The notes under the pieces are model-generated. The model was not told the origin of the DNA. It saw only the letters and a list, made by a program, of their open reading frames with translations, and did not search any database. This document shows, piece after piece, positions 40,370 through 48,081 of a stretch of DNA of 48,081 bases; within the stretch, counting starts at the first letter, position 1; each line of letters starts with the position of its first letter. The DNA comes from a candidate division TA06 bacterium. Its GTDB lineage: Bacteria; Hydrothermota; DG-26; E44-bin18. The translations under genes and the position numbers were made by a program. The stretch is taken from positions 1 to 48,081 of the forward strand of contig SOJN01000038.1 of the NCBI GenBank assembly GCA_004376575.1. The letters are read 5' to 3'.

Positions 40370-42124
40370 ATGAAGAAGTTTTTGGTCTTTCTTGTATTTG
40401 CATCTGCAACTCTCATTGCCGTCAGTTCCTGGGCTGAGACGATGGCTCCGAGCCAAAACGCGGCCAGAAAGACCACTGAGGAGTGGATATCGCCCAAGAA
40501 TTATGAAGGCGACATAACTCTCGGCGAGGAGTGGATTACTTACTATGACGGAACACCGGCCTGGATCTGGTGGAATGGCCCTGAAAGGGCGACCATATTT
40601 GACCCTTTCGACTTCCCCAACGCGGTATATCCATTCTGGATCAAGAAGGTGAGGACTACTTTTGTGGAACAAGCCCCGTATCTCTGGGGCCCGTGCAGCC
40701 TTTTCACATTCAAAATCTACGACGATGATGGATCGAACTTGCTCTACGAGTCTCCTGAGCTGGTTGCAGCCAAGCGTCCTTTGAAAACAGAGCTTGACCT
40801 GGGCCCAGACTCAGTTGAGATCACCTGGGGGAAATTCTACGTTGCAGTCCACCCCACTGTATGTTGGGAAAGCCTTCCATACCACCCTACCAGCCTTACT
40901 GATGGTGCCTTCCAGGGCCACACCCGTTACGGGGTCCAAGGTTCTTGGGGTGGTGTCTATCCTAATGGTGAGATATACCATGAAGCGTATGTCGCCTGGG
41001 GAGTACTTCAGCACGATGTCTACGTAATGGATATTCTCGCGCCTGGATATGGTGCGGAAGTTAACACCAGTTACCCGGTCAGGCTGAATGTGAAAAACAG
41101 TGGTACCGATACTGAAACCTTTGACGTGGAGGTCTTGATCATAGCTGGTATTGACACAGTATATGCGGACACGCAAAATGTCGCGAGTCTTACGGGCGGA
41201 TCCGTCAGGACGGTAGTTTTCGCCAACTGGACTCCGCTTCTGTATGGCCAGCAGTACAATGTGAAGGCAAAGACGTTGCTGCCCACAGATCAGAACCCGA
41301 ATAATGACGAACTGACAAAGATCACAGAGACTTATGAATACGGCGAAATAGCATATGACGATTTCGAACAGGACGGCTACTGGGTTGTCACTCAGCCGAA
41401 TGGTCCCCAGGACGCGTTTGGAGTCAAGCTCATACCTCAGTTCTCACCCCCTTTTAGAGTTCATAAGTTCAAGATCTACGTGAACTCCGTAGTGCCGTTC
41501 GATAATGTAAGACTGTGCCCTGATAATTTGGGATTTCCTGACTACAACAATCCCTACGATGAAATAGCTGCGCCCAATGCGAGTAACCCGCCCGAGTGGA
41601 TCGTCCGTGATTTCGACTCGACTCAGACTTATATCAGTACTTCTCAGCCAATATGGCTCTGCGCACAGTTTACGAACGGAGGGGATGGCCCTGGCGTCGG
41701 TGGCGATGCCGATCCGCCGATCAGCCTCAAGTCATACTATACACAGGATTTCTCCACTTGGAATCTTGTCGCCCAGAACTTCATGATGAGGATAATCCAT
41801 CTGCCGACTGTTGGTGTCGAGGAAGAGTTTGCTCTCAGAAGGGATGTGCGCACAAAACTCTACCAGAACACTCCGAATCCCTTTAGAAGGAGCACGACTA
41901 TCAAATTCAGTATATCTCTGCCGGTCCATGCATCGCTAAAGGTGTACGATATTGGCGGAAGGCTCGTCAGGACTCTTCAATCTGGCACCATGGAACCAGG
42001 CATTCATACTGTTCCCTGGGATGGGAAGGACGAAATAGGCAGAAACGTAGCAGCGGGAGTTTACTTCTACAAGCTTAACGCTGCCAGAACCAGTGAGACG
42101 ATGAAGATGATTATGGTCGAGTAG
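40370..42124 (+). CDS. Secreted FlgD-domain protein (584 aa)
   Basis: AGGAGG 6 nt before ATG 40370; signal peptide MKKFLVFLVFASATLIAVSSWA. The N-terminal beta domain (EEWITYYDGTPAWIWW, FTFKIYDDDGSNLLYESPEL) resembles the one in the 38284 protein. One CARDB-like module is central (HDVYVMDILAPGYGAEVNTSYPVRLNVKNSGTDTETFDVEV). A second beta domain (about 325-475) follows. The FlgD_ig-type C-terminus is LYQNTPNPFRRSTTIKFSISL, LKVYDIGGRLVRTL, PWDGKDEIGRNVAAGVYFYKL. It is a partial paralogue of the preceding gene, expected at the cell surface. It is followed by a good terminator. Confidence 0.82.
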   Translation: MKKFLVFLVFASATLIAVSSWAETMAPSQNAARKTTEEWISPKNYEGDITLGEEWITYYDGTPAWIWWNGPERATIFDPFDFPNAVYPFWIKKVRTTFVEQAPYLWGPCSLFTFKIYDDDGSNLLYESPELVAAKRPLKTELDLGPDSVEITWGKFYVAVHPTVCWESLPYHPTSLTDGAFQGHTRYGVQGSWGGVYPNGEIYHEAYVAWGVLQHDVYVMDILAPGYGAEVNTSYPVRLNVKNSGTDTETFDVEVLIIAGIDTVYADTQNVASLTGGSVRTVVFANWTPLLYGQQYNVKAKTLLPTDQNPNNDELTKITETYEYGEIAYDDFEQDGYWVVTQPNGPQDAFGVKLIPQFSPPFRVHKFKIYVNSVVPFDNVRLCPDNLGFPDYNNPYDEIAAPNASNPPEWIVRDFDSTQTYISTSQPIWLCAQFTNGGDGPGVGGDADPPISLKSYYTQDFSTWNLVAQNFMMRIIHLPTVGVEEEFALRRDVRTKLYQNTPNPFRRSTTIKFSISLPVHASLKVYDIGGRLVRTLQSGTMEPGIHTVPWDGKDEIGRNVAAGVYFYKLNAARTSETMKMIMVE

Positions 42125-42143
42125 GTTTCTGCTGAAATCAGGC

Positions 42144-42179
42144 AAAAGGGCCCTTCGTGATCCTGCGGAGGGCCCTTTT
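42144..42179. terminator. Intrinsic terminator after secreted protein gene
   Basis: AAAAGGGCCCT ... AGGGCCCTTTT makes an 11-bp perfect stem whose end supplies TTTT. The symmetry allows use on both strands. Confidence 0.85.
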
Positions 42180-42219
42180 ACATTTATGATTTAAGATCTA
42201 TGATCTAAGATTGCGCGAC

Positions 42220-42460
42220 TTGCCGAACATGGGGATTGCTTCGTCATTTCATTCCTCGCAATGACACGGGGGGGTGCCTGGTACCTGGCGGTGCGTCTCT
42301 TGTGCATTCCTGGGAGTAGATACTGGATATCGCGACTTGCCAACATGGGGATTGCTTCGGAACTGCTTACTCTCCTCCGTCGGCAATGCCGACGAAGGAC
42401 CAAATATGTCTCATCCCGCCTGCGACGGGCTGGACCTATTTGGCTCGCAATGACACAGGG
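42220..42460 (-). repeat. Composite dispersed repeats, inverted
   Basis: Two adjacent GTCATTGCGAG...GAAGCAATC-type elements in inverse orientation. The first (42229-42267) is uninterrupted; the second (42345-42457) carries the double-hairpin unit at 42373-42442. 42461-42549 holds another AATTTGTACTTCGTAATTCG palindrome and no gene. Confidence 0.8.
42373..42442 (-). repeat. Double-hairpin repeat, copy 3
   Basis: On the minus strand, after GCGAGC, the unit begins CAAATAGGTCCAGCCCGTC, then GCGGGATGAGACATATTTG, then CGTCGGC-attGCCGACG. Stem bases covary with copies 1 and 2. Confidence 0.85.
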
Positions 42461-42549
42461 GGGGCGTGTATGGCTGAGGGGCCTGGCATTGGAGAAGGGT
42501 GGGGTCTTTGTAATTTGTACTTCGTAATTCGTACTTCCCGGAGGGCACA

Positions 42550-44295
42550 CTATTTTATTTGTTTGAATCGTCCTCTGTTTATGGTGTATATCTTTGCCTG
42601 TCCGGTTACGTCGTCCCTTGAAGAGAAAGAAACAGCACCAGATGCACCCCAGTAGGTGGTCACCATAGAGAGCCTCTCCATGAGTATTTCCGAGGTGGTT
42701 TGAGGATCTCTTGAGGCATTCTGAATGAGTTGGATCGCATCATAGCCCAGAGCAGAATGCCTGCTCGGCCTGGATCCATATTTCGACTCATAAAGAGCCT
42801 CAAACTTCCTGCTTGCTACACCTCCGGCGTATCCAGTCTCCACAGCCGCGAAAACAGCACCCTCAACGTACTTTTCTCCAAGCCTGGTCACCTTCTCTGA
42901 ATGCCAGCCTCCGGCTCCAAGCATAGTCCCTTCGAATTCGTAGTATCTCATTTGAGGAGCAATCAGAACGATGTCATCTGGATATGCGGGTATGAAGACC
43001 GCTTGCGGTGACGAGGCCTTGACCGCAAGAATCTGCTCTCTGAAATCTGTGGTTCCTGCCTCGTAGCCCGCCGTGACGAGCACTCTGCCACCCAGGGAGG
43101 TGGCCACATCTCTAAAGATTTTTGAAAGCCCTTCGCCGTAAGCATCTTTAGGATAGATGATCGCAATATCAAACAGGCCGAGACTGGACACAGCAAAGTC
43201 TGCAATTGCCTTAGCTTGGGATTGAAGACTGAGGTTGAGCTGGAATATGTAAGGCCCTATGCTTGATATCCGACCTTCAGTCGAAGTGGGGGAGATAAGG
43301 GTGACTCCCCTGTTGCTCGCAACTCCCGCGGCCGCAATGGTGGGCATGGAGAGCACAGGTCCAATTATGGCAAGCACGTCATCCTGCTCTATCATCGACC
43401 GGGTTGCCTTAAGCGCTTCAATGGGGTCGCCCTTAGTATCATATGTTACTACCCTGAACATGGTTGTGTCCAAACCAAGACTGACTCCACGCTGGACAGC
43501 CATCCCATACATCAAGTATTCGCCACTCACAGGGAGCAAGAGACCTAATGTCCTTTTCACGAGCATGCCCGTCATGCCCTGAAGCATCCTTTCGGCCTTC
43601 TCGACATATCGACTGCCAGAATATCGGGTAGTCATCTTCCTTACTATCTGTGTTGCCCTCGACCTCCTCCCTGCCTGTATCTCAAGTTTTGCGGCCTGGT
43701 AGAGAAGAAGAGGCGCAAGTTTCTGATCCGGGAAGTCCCTGGCAAGCTTCTGCAATTCACGTGATCCCAGCTTTTGTCTGGCCATGCGGGTGAGAGTCTT
43801 CTCAGCTTCGCGCACAAGACGGGCATCCTCAGAGGTTGATAAAATGCGTAGAAGGTAACTGGCCGATTGGAGATGATTCTCTCTCTTTGAGTAAGATTTG
43901 GCAACTACCAGCATGGCATCGTCCACGTATCGACTTGAAGGATCAACATGGATCAAATTTCGACCCTGAAGTATCGCATCCCTGTATTTCCCCAGGCGGT
44001 ACTTGCACAAGGCAACCATATACCGTGCACCTGCAATCTTTTCCGGATCCAGAAGTCCACTGGCTGCTTTCTGGAAGAGACCAGCCGCCTCCTCATATTT
44101 CCCCTGTTTGTATAGCTCCTGGGCTTTGAGGTATGGTTCGGGTTCTCCGTCGGTGGCTATCTCGTCTGGGATGCGTGGCTCTGCGTGCATGCAACCTGCT
44201 AGAGCTGCAACTAGAATCAGGCAGAGCAAGTGCTTTGCCCCTAGGGGGTTGCGGCCCGAAGACTTAGCAGACACTGGAATAGAAAAAGCTGCCAT
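42550..44295 (-). CDS. LpoA-like lipoprotein: TPR plus periplasmic-binding domain (581 aa)
   Basis: ATG 44295 (MAAFSIPVS) lies 10 nt after the promoter -10 box and leads to a lipoprotein signal ending AALAGC. TPR-like helical repeats cover about 50-215 (AQELYKQGKYEEAAGLFQKAASG, YMVALCKYRLGKYRDAILQGRNLI). The C-terminal part, from LGLLLPVSGEYLMYGMAVQRGVSLGLD, is a type I periplasmic-binding fold (Peripla_BP_6) with IIGPVLSMPTIAAAGVASNRGVTLISPTST, IAIIYPKDAYGEGLS and YDAIQLI. TPR plus PBP is the layout of LpoA, the outer-membrane activator of penicillin-binding protein 1A. An amino-acid-binding receptor is the alternative, but no ABC genes are nearby. Confidence 0.8.
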   Translation of the reverse strand: MAAFSIPVSAKSSGRNPLGAKHLLCLILVAALAGCMHAEPRIPDEIATDGEPEPYLKAQELYKQGKYEEAAGLFQKAASGLLDPEKIAGARYMVALCKYRLGKYRDAILQGRNLIHVDPSSRYVDDAMLVVAKSYSKRENHLQSASYLLRILSTSEDARLVREAEKTLTRMARQKLGSRELQKLARDFPDQKLAPLLLYQAAKLEIQAGRRSRATQIVRKMTTRYSGSRYVEKAERMLQGMTGMLVKRTLGLLLPVSGEYLMYGMAVQRGVSLGLDTTMFRVVTYDTKGDPIEALKATRSMIEQDDVLAIIGPVLSMPTIAAAGVASNRGVTLISPTSTEGRISSIGPYIFQLNLSLQSQAKAIADFAVSSLGLFDIAIIYPKDAYGEGLSKIFRDVATSLGGRVLVTAGYEAGTTDFREQILAVKASSPQAVFIPAYPDDIVLIAPQMRYYEFEGTMLGAGGWHSEKVTRLGEKYVEGAVFAAVETGYAGGVASRKFEALYESKYGSRPSRHSALGYDAIQLIQNASRDPQTTSEILMERLSMVTTYWGASGAVSFSSRDDVTGQAKIYTINRGRFKQIK

Positions 44296-44305
44296 TTGCC
44301 TTCTA

Positions 44306-44334
44306 AATCTACAACAGCCAAAAGCCGTTGTCAA
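44306..44334 (-). promoter_or_regulatory. Promoter of LpoA-like gene, leaderless geometry
   Basis: TTGACA (44329-44334), a 17-bp spacer and TAGATT (44306-44311). ATG 44295 follows after 10 nt that include GAAGG. Confidence 0.78.
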
Positions 44335-44349
44335 TTGCCAAATAAGCCA

Positions 44350-44405
44350 TAAGCTGTAAGCTATAAGATTAAAACTATGGGACCAAAAACCGAGCTTACA
44401 GCTTA
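44350..44405. repeat. 13-bp perfect inverted repeat between divergent promoters
   Basis: TAAGCTGTAAGCT (44350-44362) and AGCTTACAGCTTA (44393-44405), 30 bp apart, lie between the divergent promoters of the LpoA-like and TPR genes. It could be another dispersed repeat or a shared operator. Confidence 0.6.
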
Positions 44406-44431
44406 CACCATACAGCTGTTAGAGTTTTAGG

Positions 44432-44460
44432 TTGACATATAGGGCTACAATTTTTAATAT
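44432..44460 (+). promoter_or_regulatory. Promoter of TPR/zinc-ribbon gene, leaderless geometry
   Basis: TTGACA (44432-44437), a 17-bp spacer and TAATAT (44455-44460). TTG 44470 follows after 9 nt. Confidence 0.8.
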
Positions 44461-44469
44461 CATAGGGCT

Positions 44470-46602
44470 TTGACCCACGATGCTGTGAGAGAAGGCAAAT
44501 TGCTATTGCTGAGATACGGATTCCCCACTCTGCTTGTCCTACTCCTTTCTGCGCACGCAGCGCAAGCAAACGGAGACCTACTTCTTAGACAATTCCTCAG
44601 AGCTGATGCACTAATGGAGGAGACAAATCGGATTCATCCACTCTTTGCCGGACTGATTTTAGGCGAGACAGAAATAGCCGCGGAAAACATATCGACTGTC
44701 ATACCAATCCTGGAGGTGTTTACCGATAGCACTCCTTCGAATCCTTTTCTCTGTCTTGCACTGGCAAATGCATGCAGGAGGCTTGGCCAGGAAGATGTGA
44801 GCGAATCTCTATTCGTCCTTACCAACAAGAGAGCTGCGAATGATGCGGGTCTCTTGTTAGTTTTGGCGTCAAGGTATGAGAACTTGAATCTCACCAAACA
44901 CGAAGAGGCTGTTTATGATGCACTTCTGGATTTGAGCATGTCTTCCGCATATTTAAGCAGGCCCGCGCTCGGATACTATTTCTACAGGAGGGCCGTGGAG
45001 AAACTGAAGGAAGGCGAAAGGTCAGAAGCCTTGAGAGAGCTGGAAAGGGCTCTTGAGTTTGACCCTTACTCGCTTTCTGCAAATCTGTTGGCAACAGGTT
45101 TGGACATAAGAATGCTCAGGGGCAAAGCTGTGGGCCAGATGCTTGCACTGTACAGGGCAGTGAGGGAGAGCTTCTTCGCGCAGCATTTGGTCGTGTTGAA
45201 CGGTTCAAGAGTAGCTGCGATCTGCCTGATGATCGTTGCGGTTGCGTTCTTACTGGGGATAACCTTTAGAAACTTGCCCAGTATACAGCACCGGACTTTT
45301 GAATTTCTGCCTTCTAGACTTCGACACGCCCATAGAGGTACGCTTGCGTGGGCTATAATGGGCATTCCTTTAATCTGGCTGTGGAGCATGTTTCCTTTGA
45401 TCATCATACCCGTCTATCTTTTTGGAGCCTGGCTTCCAGCCTTGCGCAGAGAAAGGTTTTTCATCTTCGTATTCTTTGTTTACTTGATCCTTGTCCCGTT
45501 TCTTATGAAGTCTGAATCGAAACTGCTTCAACCGCTTGATCCTCACCATGAAGTGAGCATCATGGCAAGGGCTCAGGAAAGCGGGTACGAGCCTTCTCTT
45601 GCCGCTGAGATCAAGTCTCATCTGGAAAAAGACTCGAGGGATTTCAATATGATCTTTTCCTTGGGGCTCCTCCAAAAACGGGGTGGGAACTTCAAGGAGG
45701 CGATATCACTGTTCAGCGTTGCATCCGGCATGAAACCGAGATCATCCGCAGTGAGAAACAACCTTGGTAACACATATTTTGCACTTGGAGACTATGACAG
45801 AGCCATGGAAGAATACACGACGGCTGCTGAGCTGGATCCCGGGTCTGCTGCCCCACGATACAATATGGCCCAGACCTACTCAAAAAGACTGATGCTTCCT
45901 GAGGCGTCACAGGAATTGAATAGAGCGCTCAAGCTTGACTACGCTCTGGTGCGCCGGTTTAGAAGAATAGCAGGTGATACCTACAACAGACAAGTCATAG
46001 ACATTGCGATTCCTCCTTCTCAGATGTGGCGAGTCCTCTTTCGTTCCAAGCCTCAAGGAAACGACAGCGCTATCGTGGGAAGCCTTTTCGGAGCATACCC
46101 AACGCTTCTCTCAATCACTGCTGCAGGGCTGTTGTTTCTTTCTATTCTGGTGGGTATTCTGTTGAGGGGTGTGTCCCTTTATACGACATGTATTGTCTGT
46201 GGGGTTCAGGCGTGCCACAAGTGTCTTGAGAACGAAATCTGCTCCAAGTGTACCAAAAAGATGGTGGTGACTGATTCCACCAGCATGCGGGAAAGGCTGG
46301 AGACCAAACTGAGGGAGAGAGCCTATAAATTCAGAGCGATCAAATCCCTGGTTCTTACGGCTGTGTTGCCCGGTGCAGGGCACGTTTTTCTCGGCTCCAC
46401 CTGGAAGGGAGTCATGTATTCTCTTGTGTACTCGATTGCTTTGATAAACATAGCCTTCAGAGGATTGTTCATAAAGCTATCGCCTTTTTCTGAGGCTGCG
46501 GCAGGGTTCACCCAGGGGCTTGTCGCCTCGGGAGCAATGGTTGTGATATATGTGTTCTGCATTAGGAGCACCACGAGGACTCTTACGATGGAGGAAATGT
46601 AG
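44470..46602 (+). CDS. Multi-pass membrane protein with TPR and zinc-ribbon (710 aa)
   Basis: I do not recognise a named family. TTG 44470 is the first start; GTG 44485 is an alternative, and neither has a ribosome site. Seen in order: signal or anchor helix (about 15-35), helical TPR-like region to about 240, TM segments near 247-267, 294-323 and 330-347, two or three clear TPRs (about 390-500; NFKEAISLFSVASGMKPRSSAVRNNLGNTYFALGDYDRAMEEYTTAAEL), a TM near 550-568, a CxxC zinc-ribbon (CIVCGVQACHKCLENEICSKCTKK, from 573), and two to three C-terminal TM helices with GAGHVFLGS, as in TM2-like scaffolds. The next gene starts directly after its stop codon. Confidence 0.75.
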   Translation: MTHDAVREGKLLLLRYGFPTLLVLLLSAHAAQANGDLLLRQFLRADALMEETNRIHPLFAGLILGETEIAAENISTVIPILEVFTDSTPSNPFLCLALANACRRLGQEDVSESLFVLTNKRAANDAGLLLVLASRYENLNLTKHEEAVYDALLDLSMSSAYLSRPALGYYFYRRAVEKLKEGERSEALRELERALEFDPYSLSANLLATGLDIRMLRGKAVGQMLALYRAVRESFFAQHLVVLNGSRVAAICLMIVAVAFLLGITFRNLPSIQHRTFEFLPSRLRHAHRGTLAWAIMGIPLIWLWSMFPLIIIPVYLFGAWLPALRRERFFIFVFFVYLILVPFLMKSESKLLQPLDPHHEVSIMARAQESGYEPSLAAEIKSHLEKDSRDFNMIFSLGLLQKRGGNFKEAISLFSVASGMKPRSSAVRNNLGNTYFALGDYDRAMEEYTTAAELDPGSAAPRYNMAQTYSKRLMLPEASQELNRALKLDYALVRRFRRIAGDTYNRQVIDIAIPPSQMWRVLFRSKPQGNDSAIVGSLFGAYPTLLSITAAGLLFLSILVGILLRGVSLYTTCIVCGVQACHKCLENEICSKCTKKMVVTDSTSMRERLETKLRERAYKFRAIKSLVLTAVLPGAGHVFLGSTWKGVMYSLVYSIALINIAFRGLFIKLSPFSEAAAGFTQGLVASGAMVVIYVFCIRSTTRTLTMEEM

Positions 46603-47703
46603 ATGGCTTTGGCAGGGAATCTCAAAGATTTCGGAGTGCCCGACATACTCCAGCTGATTATGAGCCAGGAAAAGACCGGAGTTCTGACAATAAAGTCCGA
46701 CGCGAAGGTGGCCAACGTAGGTTTTCAAAAGGGCCAGCTCGTGGAAGCCATATACGGCGGTGCTACCAGAGACAGAGTCCTTAGGGACTATTTCGTGAAA
46801 CCAGGAAGAATCTCAAGCGAAGAGTTGCAGGAGATCTTGAGGCACCAGGCTGAAACCGGCTCTTCTTTTGAAGAAATCCTTCTCAAGTTCGGATTCGTGT
46901 CTGAAGAAGAGCTGAAAGAGATAGTTGTTTTCAGGATACAGGAAGTGCTGGACATACTCCTGACGTGGAAGGAAGGAGAATACAGATTCGAGACTGATGC
47001 GACAATATATCCTAAGGGTGTGGTCCAGGTCTCTGTCAACCCTCAGGCAGTAATGATGGAAGGCATGCGGAGAGTTGATGAATGGCCGAGAATCCGAAGG
47101 GTTCTGTCAGACCCCAAAATAATCCTGGCACAAAAAGCCAAGCCTATACTCTCTATGGAGTTTGGATCGAACGAGAAGAAGGTGCTGGAATTAGTCGACG
47201 GTACAATGAGTCTTGCTCAGCTCCAGGAGGTGTCCGGACTTGGCAAATTCAGAACCTATCAGGCATGTTTCAACCTTCTGGAGGTGGGCGTCATAGAAAA
47301 GAAGGGGCTGGCGGTCACGAAGGTTGCCAGGAGGAAACGAGTGTCCGGTGCCAAGATCAAGGTGTTCACCCTCAGTGGTGCAGGGTGGATATTCATTGTC
47401 GCCTTTGTGATTGTCAATGTTGTCCTTGGCCTGTATGTGCGAAGCATGATAGAGGATAAAATAAAAGTCACAACAACCTCATCCCATCTTAGAACGAGTG
47501 CGACGAGCGACCTGAAGGTGTTACTGGACCAGTTTTTCCTGAAGAAGGGCTATTACCCCAGGTCTCTCGAGCAGTTGGTTGGGGAGTCCTGGACTACTCC
47601 CCAGGCAATAGCCGGATTCGACTACATGCGAACAGATGGAGGAGCTTCATACGTGCTCACCCCACTCGCCACCGAACGAACCTCCATCAAGTTGCCATTC
47701 TAA
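46603..47703 (+). CDS. DUF4388 protein with membrane anchor and pseudopilin-like tail (366 aa)
   Basis: The N-terminal DUF4388/PATAN domain (1-120) has LAGNLKDFGVPDILQLIMSQEKTGVLTI and GQLVEAIYGG. Residues 120-245 include a second DUF4388-like region (ELKEIVVFRIQEVLDILLTWKEGEYRFE) and a winged-helix-like LVDGTMSLAQLQEVSGLGKFRTYQACFNLLEVGVIEKKG. A single TM helix lies at about 265-287. The last 60 residues (SDLKVLLDQFFLKKGYYPRSLEQLV ... GASYVLTPLA) resemble the C-terminal domain of type II secretion pseudopilins (GspG type). The ATG follows the previous stop with zero spacing, so translation is coupled. It probably couples cytoplasmic signalling to an envelope structure. Confidence 0.78.
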   Translation: MALAGNLKDFGVPDILQLIMSQEKTGVLTIKSDAKVANVGFQKGQLVEAIYGGATRDRVLRDYFVKPGRISSEELQEILRHQAETGSSFEEILLKFGFVSEEELKEIVVFRIQEVLDILLTWKEGEYRFETDATIYPKGVVQVSVNPQAVMMEGMRRVDEWPRIRRVLSDPKIILAQKAKPILSMEFGSNEKKVLELVDGTMSLAQLQEVSGLGKFRTYQACFNLLEVGVIEKKGLAVTKVARRKRVSGAKIKVFTLSGAGWIFIVAFVIVNVVLGLYVRSMIEDKIKVTTTSSHLRTSATSDLKVLLDQFFLKKGYYPRSLEQLVGESWTTPQAIAGFDYMRTDGGASYVLTPLATERTSIKLPF

Positions 47704-47781
47704 CCCAACAAACCAAGAACACGAAATTCCCCCATCCACTCTCGCAGCCTTCGAAATTCGAAAATCAGACCAAGAACACGT

Positions 47782-47903
47782 CATTTGGGGACGGTGCTTG
47801 ACATTTGACATTTCGTCCATTTTCCTGATTCTCTAGGTCTTGTGACTCTTTGTTATCCAAGGACTTACGCCGTCGCATTGGGGACGGTGCTTGACATTTG
47901 ACA
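47782..47903 (+). repeat. Direct repeat with TTGGGGACGGTGCTTGACAT
   Basis: Two copies (47782-47810 and 47876-47903) of CATTTGGGGACGGTGCTTGA / CATTGGGGACGGTGCTTGAC followed by CATTTGACA. Their spacing of 94 bp and the sequence between show no CRISPR character. No gene is seen in 47704-48081. Confidence 0.8.
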
Positions 47904-47959
47904 AAATGCCTAGGCCCATCGATACTCTTCTCCCCTTGGATGTGTTTGGTTTCCAGCAG

Positions 47960-48055
47960 ATTCGGAGTTGATCCTGCTTGTTCTGAGCGATAGTGGAAGG
48001 GAGCCGAAGGCGGAGGGAGCCACCGGCGAAGGATCTGCTTGTGCCAGATTGATAA
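47960..48055 (-). repeat. Composite dispersed repeat, copy 5 (inverted)
   Basis: Inverted relative to the others: GAAGGATCTGCTTGTGCCAG near the right end matches the complement of CTGGCACAAGCAGATCCTTC. The window ends shortly after. Confidence 0.8.
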
Positions 48056-48081
48056 TCATATAAAAGGCACCTCGGTATACC

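Noticed and set aside
47782-47903. CRISPR array suspected from direct repeats
   Set aside because: Only two copies, each with a variable start and with no further repeat at the same period; no cas genes in the window.

Overview
The window looks like a chromosomal stretch from an uncultured, Gram-negative-type bacterium. The support is lipoprotein signal peptides, a large predicted outer-membrane protein, an LpoA-like periplasmic lipoprotein, an ADP-heptose-type glycosyltransferase, and secreted proteins ending in FlgD-like (FlgD_ig) beta-sandwich domains. Such C-terminal domains are frequent in FCB-related and candidate-phylum genomes. Base composition is near 50% GC and I cannot name the lineage from sequence alone. 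Promoters are easy to read: TTGACA-like and TATAAT-like boxes, nearly always 17 bp apart. Many starts are GTG or TTG.

Layout. 0-5 kb: msrAB, two small GIY-YIG nucleases, a methyltransferase, a cupin, tRNA-Asn, a flavin split-barrel protein and a FlgD-domain remnant, all in a repeat-rich stretch. 5-9 kb: GYD protein, aminopeptidase and small exported proteins. 9-16 kb: Nudix plus alcohol dehydrogenase, a radical SAM protein, a lysine-rich protein, a HAD phosphatase, DinB plus an esterase, and a PIG-L deacetylase. 16-20 kb: a tungstate-type ABC transporter with its own regulator. 20-24 kb: SppA, a VOC protein and a tandem ThyX. 24-32 kb: an NHL lipoprotein, a 1080-residue envelope protein, a patatin, a GAF-GAF-HD-GYP protein and ScpA. 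32-38 kb: a riboflavin operon (ribD-ribE-ribBA-ribH) continuing into nusB, a phosphoesterase and a GT9 glycosyltransferase, led by an FMN riboswitch with a readable terminator and antiterminator. 38-42 kb: two secreted FlgD-domain proteins. 42-48 kb: an LpoA-like lipoprotein divergent from a TPR/zinc-ribbon membrane protein and a DUF4388 protein.

The most unusual features are four. (1) A double-hairpin repeat occurs in three copies with covarying stems. Each copy abuts GAGC, one at the 3' end of tRNA-Asn and two nested inside another dispersed repeat. (2) A GIY-YIG gene is bracketed within a few bases by opposed copies of a palindromic repeat. (3) Six genes have start codons only 7-10 nt after a clear -10 box, implying leaderless mRNAs beside Shine-Dalgarno genes. 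(4) The two ThyX halves carry complementary, individually degenerate active-site motifs.

All family names come from reading the translated sequence. No database search was run.
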